Source: Trichobilharzia regenti (taxonomy: Eukaryota; Platyhelminthes; Trematoda; Strigeidida; Schistosomatidae). From it: 64,000 nucleotides of DNA. Below are positions 50,976 to 64,000 of the stretch, in pieces. The stretch is taken from the NCBI GenBank assembly GCA_944472135.2, contig OX235268.1, forward strand, positions 10,794,589-10,858,588, written 5' to 3'. The position numbers and the translations under genes are program-made. Under the pieces are notes generated by a model. The model was not told the DNA's origin and made no database searches. It worked only from the letters and a program-made list of their open reading frames with translations. The stretch's first letter is position 1. Each line of letters starts with the position of its first letter.

Positions 50976-50979
50976 TTCA

Positions 50980-52973
50980 TTTCGTACTTATTACTTGACG
51001 AATGTTAGTGGATAAACTTTGTCTGAATTTATTCACCTCTATTGAGACTTATCTGATGATTCATTTTCTGTTTTAAAGCAATCTATTCTTGTAGTGTATA
51101 TTGCACATTGTCCATTTCATAAATTGCTAATGATGCCTAAGATTTTGTGTATTTCACTAGGAAAAATGCATCCAGAGACTAAAACCAGTACATGTCACTG
51201 CCAACGCCCCTAGTCCGCCTCAGGCATTATCGCAGTGCCCGTAACAGAAGTTGACATGTTAACAGTGACCCAAACGTTCAGTTCAGTCAATCAGCAGGGA
51301 ATTCAAAATAAACAATAAATGAAACTTATTCATCATACAGTTCACTTACATATCATTTCTTTATTTCAGTTTCAAATTGCGTAGTATGAAATAGAAATAA
51401 AAGAAAATAAAACAACAAAACATTTCTTTGCACATAATTCGACCCTAATTTTCCTAAATTGTGCGGAGCATGTTAATAATCATGAGTTTAATACCAAGCT
51501 AAACAAACCTAACTTAAAGGAAGAGGTGAAGTTTTGTGACTGACTCAGATCTAAATGGCTAACAGTACTTCGCACTGAATATACTATTCTAAGACTAAAA
51601 TTTTAGAGCAGATAAAGTTATCATATTGATACCGAATCAGACGGCTGTAGGTGTTATCTGCATTTTCAACCCTTTTCGGCCACCAATGAAAGAAATAAAA
51701 TTTAAAAAAAGGTCAATTCACCTTCTAACAAGCTATTTTTACCTCATTATACGGGGTAGACCAGTTATATCTCCCTTTCTGACTCTGTATCAAGTGTTTT
51801 GCATTACTGGATATGCTAAAAAATTTCTTCAGATCATCATTTTCAAATGCCTATGAAACTGGGAATCTATTGTTTTATTTTTTTGTGTAATAGATCACAT
51901 CACTTACTGGCCTTCACTTTCAAGCAAAAATTATTGGTAATAGGAGTTTAGAACAACTAAAACATTTCCCATTGGAGGATTATTCATGACCCCAGTGATA
52001 ACCATTTCAACTTCTCTGGGTTCTGTGTGTGATAACTGAATATTTTCAGCGATCGGAATCAACAGGCATTGTTTGAGTTAGAGAAAAATGAGGTATTTCC
52101 ATTTTCAGCGAAAGGCCTGGTTTGGGTGACAAGCCATAACCACGCTCATCACTAGAAGATACACGCTCTGCGATTACATGAATAACTTCGTAATGCAGAA
52201 ATTTCGTGAATTTCTAAATTCTTTTAATTTGTTATTATCAATTCTTTTATTTGTTGTTATTCTTAACACGCTGGCTGTTATTTAGAATTCGAATTATGCA
52301 TTACGTTGTCTTTTTTTCAAACAAAATTTATTTTCAGTTGCAGCTTAGCACAGATTATTAAGTCAGTATTCTATTTAAAATTATTACAGGTTCATAAGCA
52401 GATAAATTTCGCATGCACACATTATGTTACTCTCAACATCACTTCAAAGCCTCAAAATTGTTCTCAGGATTTTGAAATAAAGGGAGTGTGAATACATTAG
52501 TCAAAACAATGAACACAGCTCGAAGAATGAAAGCACAATATAATTTGGCTTTCTACTGCGTACAACTCGGAATGTACCTCGCATACGAAGTACTAGTATG
52601 AATTTTAGACTATCAGATTACCACGAGATATTAGTTAAATGAGGCATGAAATTGTTACTAAATGAAATTTGCAAAAAACAAATCGGATAGGAGGTGAATA
52701 ACTATGTTACAATCAACACGTATTTCTCTTTTTGTAAATTCACATAGTTATAACCTAATTTTTAAAAAAATACCTTGTTCACCTTACTATTCCAATTGGT
52801 AGACATTTTCTCGATATATAAATATAGGGTATACTTTAGAACAGTTCGAATCTTCTATTCTTCCCATTTTAACAGGAAGGAAAACTCATATGTGAAGATG
52901 AAATACTCTGTTGCGTAACGATACCATTGCTACACGTAAACTGCTGTTTCACCAGCAACGTCACTTTGGTAAT

Positions 52974-53007
<34 letters not shown>

Positions 53008-54000
53008 CATATAATTGCTTTCAACACTGAGTAAAAATAAGGAAAATATTTCTTTATTAGCAACTTACTATCGTTTACTATGGATATCAATAAAAATAAC
53101 AATTTCCGTATTAATAAGTGTGAGAACAATTTGCATTCTCTACCAAAAACCCATTTGAAATACTTAGAGTTTTCAACTAAACAGTTCCCCAAAAGGCTTT
53201 GTTTCGGTTACATTATGAGATACGGTGCTGCGTGCTTTGGGCTAACTGAACAATTCATAAAACCGTCAGTACGCTTGTAAGCTTTCATTGCCCGAAATAC
53301 CAGATTTTCGGTGAAACATCCATGGAAATTTCGAGGATGTCATTCGTCTTATTCTGAATAAACTACAATAAACTACTATTATTCCGATATATCTGAGACG
53401 AGGTGACACAAGTAGGTATTAGAAAAGATGGATTGACAGGATGAAAATTCAAACCTTCATGTGGATCACGAATGGAATGTAATGATAATTGCGTCCATAG
53501 ATGGTAAAGAGAAAGCCATTTTGGAGGAATTCACAACTTGGCGTTTGTGAAAAAAGTAGCGAAATGGTCGCAAAAAGTTGGGTGAAATGAACAGATGCAT
53601 ATGAAGACCAAACATATAACAAAGACGGAAAATTGAAAATTACTACTGTTAATATTAATCATAAAACAAAAGAATTCTTACTTTCTCCCATAACTATCAT
53701 AAAATGTGGATTTTGCAAAATATTTTGGTTTTGAAATAAGCTTTTAGAAATTGAAGTGGAGAATCAATGAGGAAATGCAAGTCAATTGTCAGAATAAAGA
53801 AACCCTACCTTCTTCACAACTTCAAAAACTGAATGACGATTTATTTTAGTAAGTGATCTGTCGTGTATCAGCCCCATTAATATACTTCACATTAGTTTGC
53901 TTTTAATGTCTACTGATCTACATGTAATTATTTGAATTGAACTTATACATCAAGTGCTGACTAAACTCAGAATCTTATATAACATGGTTAACGGTGTTCT
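50980..54000. other. Anonymous AT-rich DNA with a TA microsatellite
   Basis: No gene could be supported. A stretch at 51163-51246 is less AT-rich and follows an acceptor-like TTTCACTAG; it is treated only as a weak exon candidate. A pure TA run lies at 52977-53005. Confidence 0.4.
52977..53005. repeat. (TA)n microsatellite
   Basis: About 14 uninterrupted TA units are visible. Confidence 0.95.
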
Positions 54001-54969
54001 TCACAAAACCTCAATTTGAGTTGTTATCGTTAGAGTCGTGTTCCGGCGACAGTCCCCACATACAAACGCCATTTCAATATTAATGGTGACAGGATTTGTC
54101 TATTTCCAAATAAATTGCTGCATGGTACAGTCGAAATTCCACAGAGTTGATTCTCATATAGATCCATTTTTACAAAATTTAAATGCTTGAATGCAAAACT
54201 TAAAAGTATATTGATGTAATACCATTACTGAAAACAAGATAACTTCAACTATAGACAAATACGCAAACTAACCTCTTGTGTAAGCTTAAAGAAATCATAA
54301 AGGCTTTGCAAATCCGAGTATCAAGAAAGCTATAACAAAAGAATGCAGTGAACTTGAACTTACAAAATTTGTTGAAATTTCACTATGACAAAGCGACATT
54401 CTTTTGTCTTGTCGCTTCTTTGACGATTAAAATGGAAGCGGGATTACCAGTAGCCAACCGTCGGAACTTAAGATGCATATTTATTCCTCTACTGGAATCG
54501 CTTTTGATTTTCATAGAAGCAAGCCAATCTTGAAAATACGTGATGTCATTGAAGAAAGTGGATTATTAACTTAATCTAAATTCCAGGTTTATGAATACAA
54601 GATATATTCAGTCCCAGACAAATTTATCTTTGCTATGGATACATTTTAAAATTTATTCTTTTGCATTCCACTAAGAAATAAATGCAAGTTCCATGCAGTT
54701 ATCAAAATATGTAGAATTTAAACCCACTTGGGTGATATTGGTTATAAGTAATGGATTAAATAATGTTACTCTGCCCTGCCGACCTGTTCGTAACCAGAGG
54801 AAGAGCAAAATTTTGAGCAGGGTCAACTTGTAAGAAACAGTTCTTTCTCTGATCAAACTCCAGATCTAGTAGCACTGACACGACTCCAGAACTTGGAAGC
54901 CACCTATGTCTAAACGTCTAAGCCGAACCAGTTAGCCAGTCTACCTACTGATGAAAGCAAGTTTGATAT

Positions 54970-56130
54970 GAAGAAAAGGATTTGCTAATATTTGAATTAG
55001 GCAAGGTTGATGAGATTGTTGGGGAATTTCGTGTAAAACTACTGGGAGTTTCCGACAGAATTTGGAATGGAAGCCGGCTATCGATAATAATAAATGGAGA
55101 GTCAGTAATCCACTATTATCAACCAGATGGCAGTCACGAGCACGCTGAAAGTGCAGATGTCACACTGCCATCACCAGCACCAAAAGAGCCTATATGTTGG
55201 CAAAAACGCCATTGAGATTTTGAAAGGAAGATCCAAATCACCAAGAGGAAGAGTTCCCATGCAACTCACCTACAGACAACAGAGACCAGGAAAATAAGAG
55301 GAACTTTCCAAGGCAACTGACAATAGTTGATAAAATCCCACATATATGTTGACATCAAAACTCTAGATATCGGTATGAATGCAAACCAAAACGATAGCCG
55401 ATAAAATGGAAAGAAAACTAATCGTGGGTCGAGAGGTGCTTGGAAATATGGATAAAAATGGAGAACTCATTGGAAGCTTCTGCAGCCACATTAATAGCTT
55501 AGGATTAGAGGTGGCATACGAAAGTGCAAGGATGTCTACAAGGTGACATTATTTTCACCAAGTACGTGTATTAAAAACTGGACAAATTGCAACTCAATCT
55601 GAAGAAAGTGAAGAGGCGGATTACCAAAAACACTATCGTACTGAAGATCAAATGTAAGTTCACATAACTCTACGGTGTAATGACACTTAAATATTAGGTT
55701 GAAAAGCCTCAAAGAAACTGCTTATAAATTAAATTTCAGTATCAATGAACCAAAACTGAAACGCGATGCTTAAAATGGCAAAATCACTGCAATCATCAGA
55801 AGAAACAGTAGCACTAAGCAACATCACCGAACAAAGTGGTATGTGAGATCACCGAAACTCTCTGAGGGTTTTGCAGATGGAAAGTTGCCCGAATATCTCA
55901 GTAAAGGAAGATTAGCATGACAATGAATGATTCCCTAGAGAAACGTGGACGCTGGTTGGAGAGAGAGGAATAGTAATCATGTCCAGGGATTACCCTAGAA
56001 AAGTGAAGCTAAGTACAGCCTACAAAGCGCTAAACTGATAGTGAAGAAGAGTCCTTGAAAAGACAAAAGACAAGGTTACAACAAGTTTCCAAATAATGCA
56101 GAGGAGGCTGTATGTTAAAAAATCCTACAA
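54970..56130 (+). pseudogene. Decayed RTE endonuclease and linker
   Basis: The plus-strand frame near 54982-55215 reads FELGKVDEIVGEFRVKLLGV and RIWNGSRLSIIINGESVIHY, matching YEIGKAAQIANEMKRYGIQV and SRWNGSGLTKLSMGGSVIYS of the copy at 8.5 kb. Further on come GMNAN (near 55373), LIVGREVLGNMDKNGELIG (near 55420-55475) and INEPKLKRDA (near 55744). The SDH block was not found, and the reverse transcriptase is absent. This is again a 5' part of the element without its 3' end, inserted in the tandem array. Confidence 0.65.
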
Positions 56131-58532
56131 ACACACATAAAGTAGTTAATACGCTGTATGAAGTGTTTACGAGGCGCTTCTGCTCAGATCAGTACTTTAT
56201 TTACAATCATTCTGGGCATTGTTATCTAAGAAAGTTTTAGAGGATATGCAAAGAAAGACTAATTTACTTAGCTTCACACGATAAGGTGAACTAATATATA
56301 TGCAAATTAGAGTTTTCACAGGTAGAATTTCGTACCTTAAGTTGCCCAGAAGATTTGGCAGGCTAAATGAGCATAAGTCTTAGATGTAAGGGTCTGCCCT
56401 ACACATAAGTGACTCAGGAAAAATGACTTGTGAGAGGATCGAAAAGCAACATTATGCACCGAAGCCGTGCAGATTGCGGAGTTATGGTTATCGACTGTGA
56501 CCACGAAACATTTTGCAAGTTGATTCAACATAACGGAATGCAGTTCCACAAACATTAGGAAACCCCATCCAACATTATTATGATGACGCTATTTGCCAAG
56601 CACTTTGTAACATAAGCTTCAGTGGATCGTTTGAAAAGATTACGTATCATTACCGATGATCTTGATGGATGTAACCCACTGGATAATGCAGTAGACAACA
56701 TGAGTGAAAAGTTGTATATCTGACGGATCATTTAAAGGATCCCGATAAGATAAGATGTCTACGAATGATTTTTCTCTTGTTCCACATTTTTCAGCATTTT
56801 TTTCAGTTGCAGGGGACGCGGATTAGTATTTCAACTAGTGATCGAACCACAAAGAACCATTACGACATTTGTGCATTCGTAGGATGCATGGAGCAATTCA
56901 AAAGCAGAGCATGCAATTGCCTGTTAACAGTTCCGAAACAAGTGGAAAGATATGGTATAGAGTTGTGTGACAGTCAAGTGTTTTCGATGCCTAAAGGACA
57001 AGGAAACATCATGTAATAAAAAATGACCAGTCAAGTGATAATAAGAACAACAGCAATGGGGAAAATGATGCATTCTCACCTCTGGTAAGGTCTAAAATAA
57101 AAACGGTGAATTTGAAATACACAATGACATTAAAGGGATCCATGGCAAAAAGTGGTAAATATGAAACTGTGTAAAAATGAGATAAATACCACCACTGGGG
57201 AACCGTTCATTTGAGAAAGTGCAAACATAATGAGCATTCATTTCACTTGAAGTTATCTTTCATGATACATTCATTAGTAGAATACGCATTAGTACATTGG
57301 CAACATATCAGCTGACTGAACATGTAAATAACAAATCTGATATACGTAATGTTGCTATCTAAAAGGCAGTACTCTTGGTCCAAAGCTCATTTCGGAATCA
57401 GTGAAATACAATTTGCCAAAAATAAAATGTCAAATCAGCAATATGATTATCTATTTTCCTCAGGATCATGTACATGAGATAATAGACATATATATTACGA
57501 CATCAGTGTTCCCGCTATTCAACACTTTCCGTACAAATAGCTCCATAATGCAGTGGACATCAGATAAATTCAGTAGTGACATAGATTTAATTCTAAGTTT
57601 AAGTTAAGGCATCTGAATTCAGAAACAATCTATGCTACACACATAATAACCATAGTGACACAGTATCCATAATCACAATCAGTGTGATTAAAAATACACA
57701 TTTCCCGATTGTTTATGTGAGACCATTGAATTCTTGTCGTATGTGGATTTAAAAATGAATTAAAGGAATATTTTTAAAAAATTAAAACTACTTGCCAGGA
57801 AAATCACCTGAGCAAAGAAAATTATCATAATAAACAACGTAATATCTTAGAAGTGATACTAATAAAGGTAGTAAAATAGAGTCAGTCAAACTTCACTTAA
57901 ATTAAAACAAATATAAAGCCCCAGTCCATTGAAAACACATCAAATGTTCATTAAACGATTTCAATAGTTGCTCACTCAAATCTAATCTCTACCGTAATAT
58001 TCGCCATATGTCTTACCAATACATGGTCTGATTTGATATAACAATAATAAAACTCTCACCATCAAGTATATATTGCAACACTTCTACAACCCATTGAACG
58101 TTTTTCCGTGAATGTTCTGCTGGATACTACTTTCATCAATGCATTTCCTATTGACTCCTGTCAATAGCTCTACTAATTCGAATTGTAAATATTGAATGTT
58201 GGTGTCTGGAGGTTAGTACTATTTCTACATCCAGGAAAATTAAGTTCGGACTGAGTTAAGTGCATTTTTGTCACGTGTGAAGGCATTTCGAGCTCATCAT
58301 GAAATAACACTGCAATAAGTTATTATGCTAGGGATCATGTATTATAGATATTATTTCAACATCCATGCTATACCAGTAATAATGTTTTTGTCATTTCTTT
58401 ATTTCAGTACAATTTACCGCGTGATGCAATCGCCATCGGACAAAGCAATTCTTACACAGATCTATTTATATCTTCAATGATTATGCGAATGTCATTCTTA
58501 AATGCTACAAATTACACCAACAACATCACAGG

Positions 58533-58566
<34 letters not shown>

Positions 58567-58567
58567 A
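58533..58567. repeat. (AT)n microsatellite
   Basis: About 17 AT units with one interruption lie inside the second unit of the tandem array, and are absent from the other units. Confidence 0.9.
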
Positions 58568-59842
58568 GTCAAATCCATTGAAGTCGAACTGTCAGCTTTG
58601 TTCTGCGCTTCCTTCAACGAATCAATCAAAAAGTTGATTCCTAAAATCATCAGAGGGAAAATATAAGTGTGGGAGATACAAGCTTTCTCAATGCATCGAA
58701 CTACTGATTCTCACCAATAATATCATCTGTGGATAGGAAATATATAATTCACATATTGAGCGCTTCGTCCAAAAATAGTGAGAACATAGAGCAGTGATAG
58801 TGACCTAGTGAAAATTCAATTATTTTTACGAATATGAGGCAACTCCCTATTCCCCCACTTCGAAAGTCCAGTGGCGATTTATTTAAGTTAGTTTTATGTC
58901 ATATATTATTTTCATGGATACACTATTTTGCTTTCAAAATGTTTACAAGCTTGACCTGTAAATAATGAAACTGAATTCGAATACCTTGTTTTGGTTTTTA
59001 AAGATAGTACCATTTGCTCATTTAAGAAATCTGAATTCGGTTTCATGTAAATATACTTATCTGCCAGCACGATCCTAAAATTTGCTTTCTTTAGGATCGT
59101 GTCCACAGGATACTCTCTGAACCTAAATATATATTATTACTACGTAAGTGTATCCAGTGTTCATTAATTTCAAAATGCAATGGATATCAGAGAAATTCAA
59201 TTCTGACATAGATCCACTTCTATATTTAAACCTAAGGCAACTGGACGGATAATTAAACTATGTCGCACGTAGAATAATCATAATCACATAACAATATCCC
59301 TAATCTTAGCAAAAACTATAAGGAAAACGGATTCAATGATTTTTGCATTAGGCTATTACAGTTTTGTAATCCGCGGATTAAAAAGCAAAATCATAGAATT
59401 GCGAGATTTCATCGTTAGAAGCTCAAAAGCAACATTAATGTTATCATCCTCACATGCTAATTGCTCTAAACAAAAAACAAATGTCATTCTAACGGATGAT
59501 GTTATTTATTAGGAATGGAACAGAGAAAATTAATAAGTCTAAATATAATTAATTTCCTCGAAAATGACGTAATTTTCTATTCCACTATATAAGAAATCTA
59601 ATGAAAATTTATTTTAGTAGCTACTTTGTCGAATACTGTTTTCATTATTACATTGCACAAAGTTTGCTGCCAATATATCTACTGATTCCACGTATAAACA
59701 TTACAACTGAATTTAAATGATCCGTTTGAGTGTCTGAAAATGAGTGCCATATGCAAATATTGGAAATTGAATTCGGAATGAGTTGAATAGGCTTCTCTGC
59801 CGTAATGAAGCTATTGATATTTTTTCATTAAACGACATTCAG

Positions 59843-60080
59843 ACAAAGTTTTATCCTCAGAATCATGTACCCAAGATACTCCCCGCACATACACACCATT
59901 CCAATTGCAATGTTTCCAGGATTTATCTCTTTCCATATGCAAAGGGGAATAATGCATTTCAAATCGAACATAGTCAATTTTGATATAGATCACATCCTGG
60001 ATTTTAGTTTATGCATTTTAGTGATAAATGAATAAATGTTACACATAGAGTGGCGAGAATGACACATTATCTGAAATCAG
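59843..60080. repeat. Nearly identical patch shared with 63612-63849
   Basis: Over 238 bp this segment differs by one base from 63612-63849, in the same orientation and at a constant offset of 3769. Outside these limits the same two tandem units drop to roughly 70-75% similarity. It contains an open frame on each strand that looks conserved only because of the identity. Confidence 0.9.
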
Positions 60081-60609
60081 ATTTGATAAGATTAACAGCA
60101 TAAATTTGTCGATTGTTTAGTTTAATGTCAAATAATTAATAGAGTCTCAAGAAATATTTATTTGTCAATAGCTGAATTTTATTATATGCATATAATATAT
60201 CTTACGCTTACCTGGAGGCACAACTGTTTACGTGATGCAGATTTATGAATGTACATATGGTTTATGAAGCTATATTGTCGTGAAGTGAACAAATGAAATC
60301 CAATAGCAAATCATAACGATAAAAGTTACGCATGCGAAGCGTTTTATGTACCAGAACCTCAAAAATCACTGACGTATATACTCCATTTTAGTTGGATATT
60401 GATTCGTTCAATATGTTGAAAATTGTTTATTAAACAATATGACTTCCGCTTTGACTTTCAGGTAACAGTAAAACCTGAATCATTATCTAATTTTAGTGTC
60501 TGTAACCTTTTCCTCTAAGCAATTTTGAGAATCTAAACTTGGTATCACTTAAATATATCTGACACTACAAGTTGCAATGTTTATTAGTTTGCCAGTTGTC
60601 TAGCCAGTC

Positions 60610-63600
60610 TGAGGTCAGGGACAAGTAGAAATGTTGGGCGTGGGGTAAGCCACCGTCGCTGAAAAGTCAGTGAGATTTCTACAGCAACTTCAGACGGGAC
60701 AAAAAGATAAAAACAAATTTATTCTTTGCTGAAACTGGAGAGGTAGAATAGAGCGGGTTTATGAAACCCTTAGAAAAGTCATCCAGGAGATTTGTCTTCT
60801 TTCAATGTAAGGGAAAAATGGGATGGAGATGTGGAATGTTTGCATGATGTACGAGGCTAGAATGTCTGCCTGACCAACCAAAAAAGTAAGAAAACACTTC
60901 ATAGAAGCTCTAGGAATCTGGAAGAGTAAGAGAAATGAATGCTAACTACCAAAAATATTGATTGGAGACGAAAACCTTAAGGAGACTGGGTGGGAAGCTA
61001 TCATAATATCACTATCAGCAGCTCCATCTCTTATACAGTAGGAACTGATCTCTTCCAAGATAATCCCAGAAGGATTCAACTCAAAGGGGAGGAAGATTTC
61101 AATCACTCAGTGCGACTAATAACTCCGAACAAAAAAAGAAGGAACATTTTTCTATACAACTGCAAACAGTAATGTACAACACCCTAAGTAGTAACATCGG
61201 AATGATTATGGGCGATATGAATGTTAACCTGGAGCAGAAAATACGAAAACAGAACTCATCAAGGATCAAAAGGCTTTCGGAGAAATGATTGACAATGTAG
61301 AACAATTCACAAACTTCTGAGTCTTCAACAATTTGGTGATTAGCGTATACAAGCACAAGAATTTTAAAAATGTAACAAGAATTACACTTTGTGGACGCAT
61401 AAAAACCAGAAAGATTTCATCTCAATGCTGCTCATAATAGTGAAGACGCAGCCTGCTGGACACAAAGTTGAAAAGGGCATCAGAAGTGGGATCAGACCAT
61501 TATCTGCTTCAAGGAACCTTTAGAGATCAAGCTTAATGCTTTTGAAACAACTGAAGAAAGATAGCAATCCTAGTTGAGCGCTGAGAAACTGAAAGGAGAA
61601 TCTATATACGATACCTTAACCACGGCTATCAGAGTGTTGTCAGAGATGTTACCTATCATCACTGAGATAACTTTAGAGAAGAATATTGGAACTCCTTGAA
61701 AGTGATATTAAGGTAGACATATACAACTGCTCTTGGACGAAAGAAGAGGCAAGATAAGGAATTGATGTCAACAGACTTTTGGAAGCTAACAGAGTAGACG
61801 GCTATCGTGAAGCGGACGATAAAACAATACAGCGATTGACAAGATAAGGAAATGTTGAATTCAATGAACATTGCACTGAATAACGGGAAAGAAGAGTGCT
61901 AAGAAATACTAATAACAATTTTACGACGTACTGGCAGTTGAAACAGAATATGTCACAGGCGAAAGGTGCCTCAGCACATTATATCAGATAACCAAATCTC
62001 TCTCCTGGAGGAGATTAACGCAGGTGAAACTTATAGAAGACGCTCAAAGAAACCTAATTACCAAGGATAAGAAATTTACAAAATCAGTGGGCTCATGACT
62101 TCAAAGGACCCTTGAATCGACCGCCACCTGCTACTCGTCCATGAATAATACAAACATCAGGCACAGAATTCGCAGTGGACACCAATCCTCCAGCAAGACC
62201 AGAAGTTTTGAATACAGTCAAGTTACTCAAAATATGGGAAGTTAGTACTACTGGATGAAATCCATAATGAAGCACTGAAAACGCATCCAGATACTGCAGC
62301 TTATATGATCACGCGCACTTACATGATCACCCACTATTCCAAAATGTTTTTAGGGAATGAAAGGTGCCTATTGACTGAAGGAAAGGCTACCTTGTCAATT
62401 TACAACAGAAGGGCGACTTAGCATTCTACGTGGAATGACGCGCAACGAGTCTGCTGTTCACTCAAAACAAAATAATAAGCCACGTCATGCTAATGAGATT
62501 GAAGACGCATTAGTTGCAGAAATCCCTCACGAAGAGGCTGGCTCGGGTCAAGCAAATCATGAGTGATCAAACTACAACCCTTCCCTACTAGGAGACCACT
62601 TCAAAATTACGGAGTTGTCAAAAACTAAATCAATCTCATTGAACAGCTATATGACTATGCCATACACCAAGTGATTCACAATGGCAAAATCCACGGAGCT
62701 GTGAACTGAAGACGGGAGTAAGACAGTGCTGCCTAATATCACTAGTGGTATTCCTAATTTGGGTGTACAGTATTGTGCTTCCGACTATAAGTGACGAGGA
62801 CACAGGAATACGTTCGACTGGTAGGGAGACTCTAGAGGGTCTCCACTTCTTGGATGAATTATGTCTTATACTATATAAACTCGGAGATCTAAGGTTGAAA
62901 ACCAACCAGCCGCCGAAGAAGCAGTCCGAGAAGATAGGACTTCAAGTGAACATAGAGGAAATGAGGGTGGTGAAGAAAATCAATCGACAACAAGAAGCAC
63001 CATTCACTGTTAAAGAGAGAAACTTGAAAGACGTCACTCCCTTCACTTATCTCGACACCATCGTTTCATCTAAATCCAACTTTACGGATAAGGATTTGAA
63101 AACCAGGATCGGAAGGGCAAACAAAACTTTCATTACTCTGAAATCACTTTGAAAATCTCTCACATTCAGCATAAGGAACTAAATTCAGATTTGTAATGGC
63201 AAAGCTGAGTGAGTTCCTATTAGTAGATTAGAAACTCTGCTCGTCAAGAAAGGCTTTAACAACAGGCTACTTCAGACTTTCACCAACAACTTCCTTCTCT
63301 GGCTCCCTACGGAAGAACACCTGTCTGACCAAAAACGATAAGCGACAAAATCTCTGAGAAAGAACCAACCAAGTACCCACTGCTCAACAAATAGTCCTAA
63401 TATATTGGTGATGGACTGCATACACACCGAGGAGGTCATCGGATGACTTAGTGCTAGTAACAGACCTTCGAGTGGAATCTGGTGGGGTTATGACGCATTG
63501 CTTCTGTGTTCAAGGATGCAATGGATGCGGTCGTGCGAGAAGGAGTTGAAGGCTTATGGGCAATCGTGAGTCCAGCTAAGCGATTGATGGTACTCATGAA
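60610..63600 (+). pseudogene. Near full-length but decayed RTE retrotransposon
   Basis: The plus-strand order follows the complete element. The leader has TTGGGCGTGGGG near 60633, shared with SINE family A. The endonuclease shows MYEAR near 60848, GMIMGDMNVN near 61201-61230 and KRASEVGSDHYLLQG near 61475-61520 (SDH block intact). The linker spans about 61530-62130. The reverse transcriptase includes the 62745-63152 frame with LEGLHFLDELCLILYKLGDL, where the FADD box has become FLDE. GLQVNIEEMRVVKKI and VTPFTYLDTIVSS follow. The C-terminal region fades toward about 63600. Stops and frameshifts are numerous. It sits inside the tandem array and explains its one long gap. Confidence 0.75.
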
Positions 63601-63611
63601 ATGATATTCCA

Positions 63612-63849
63612 ACAAAGTTTTATCCTCAGAATCATGTACCCAAGATACTCCCCGCACATACACACCATTCCAATTGCAATGTTTCCAGGATTTATCTCTT
63701 TCCATATGCAAAGGGGAATAATGCATTTCAAATCGAACATAGTCAATTTTGATATAGATCACATCCTGGATTTTAGTTTATGCATTTTAGTGATAAATGA
63801 ATAAATGTTACACATAGAGTGGTGAGAATGACACATTATCTGAAATCAG
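63612..63849. repeat. Nearly identical patch shared with 59843-60080
   Basis: It lies just after the 3' limit of the RTE copy and is the start of the next tandem unit. See the partner entry; the single visible difference is C versus T in GTGGYGAGAAT. Confidence 0.9.
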
Positions 63850-64000
63850 GGTCATAAAGATCAACAGTACGCATTTGTCAATTGTTCAATTTTTACAAAT
63901 AATTTCCTATTAGCTACTCCTAACAAAACGTAATCCAAGGCATATTTTGCTTTCATAAACGCAATGCATTCAGTTGCATAAATTTAAGCATTCTCACGGT

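Larger units (their letters stand above)
54033..64000. repeat. Diverged tandem array, period about 0.76 kb, interrupted by RTE copies
   Basis: The anchor motif GGATCATGTA (variants GGATCGTGTC, GAATCATGTA) recurs at 57463, 58332, 59094, 59860 and 63629. Other blocks keep register with it: TTGAATTCGGAATGAGTTGA before each anchor (58240, 59020 and 59765 regions), and TAATGCA...GACATAGAT after it (57578, 59206). Spacings are 869, 762, 766 and 3769 bp. The last equals one period plus the RTE copy at about 60610-63600. A weaker anchor at 56725 (spacing 738) and one at 54033 fit as well, if the RTE fragment at 54970-56130 is removed. Units differ by roughly 25-35%, and none is coding. Confidence 0.7.

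Noticed and set aside
59811..63762. A conserved small protein encoded twice (minus strand)
   Set aside because: The identity spans non-coding positions equally and stops at the edges of the 238-bp patch, so recent copying explains it better than selection.
1..64000. CRISPR arrays, operons or bacterial-type regulatory sites
   Set aside because: Nothing of the kind is seen; the sequence is of eukaryotic, retroelement-rich type.

Overview
The window looks like a non-coding, repeat-rich piece of a schistosome-type (trematode) nuclear genome. It is strongly AT-rich. Long open frames are almost absent, and nearly everything that can be recognised is a retroelement. The assignment rests on the association of (i) RTE-clade non-LTR retrotransposons of the type known from Schistosoma (SR2-like), (ii) Penelope-like elements with a GIY-YIG nuclease, and (iii) short tRNA-headed retroposons. 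No database search was possible, so species and exact family names are inference.

Layout. 0-7 kb: two SINE-like copies, a decayed RTE reverse-transcriptase fragment and an old tandem duplication. 7-10 kb: a well-preserved RTE endonuclease half (minus strand) and, 0.5 kb away, the 3' end of another RTE copy. 11.6-13.9 kb: a decayed RTE on the plus strand, split by a 500-bp head-to-head SINE dimer with a 13-bp target-site duplication. 15-20 kb: more SINE copies, two further head-to-head SINE dimers and a tiny Penelope palindrome. 23.4-24.3 kb: a Penelope-like nuclease fragment with its own 3' end repeated in inverted orientation. 26.3-27.9 kb: the best-preserved RTE reverse transcriptase. 31.1-31.6 kb: a possible solo LTR. 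33.15 kb: one weak candidate for a host first exon. 38-46 kb: RTE 3' ends, a third Penelope-like fragment and old SINEs. 48.2-50.2 kb: a Penelope-like element (reverse transcriptase plus GIY-YIG) enclosed by about 320-bp inverted repeats that are nearly identical. About 54-64 kb: a diverged tandem array with a period of roughly 0.76 kb, interrupted by two RTE insertions.

How the parts relate. The RTE copies supply an APE-type endonuclease and a reverse transcriptase. One SINE family carries sequence matching both the 5' and 3' ends of the RTE element, so it was probably mobilised by RTE machinery. The common theme is inverted (palindromic) retroelement copies: three Penelope loci and three or four SINE loci consist of two copies of the same segment facing opposite ways. 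One of them was clearly inserted as a unit, because a target-site duplication encloses the whole dimer. No complete host gene can be supported. The long stretches between elements are anonymous AT-rich DNA, intergenic or deep intronic.
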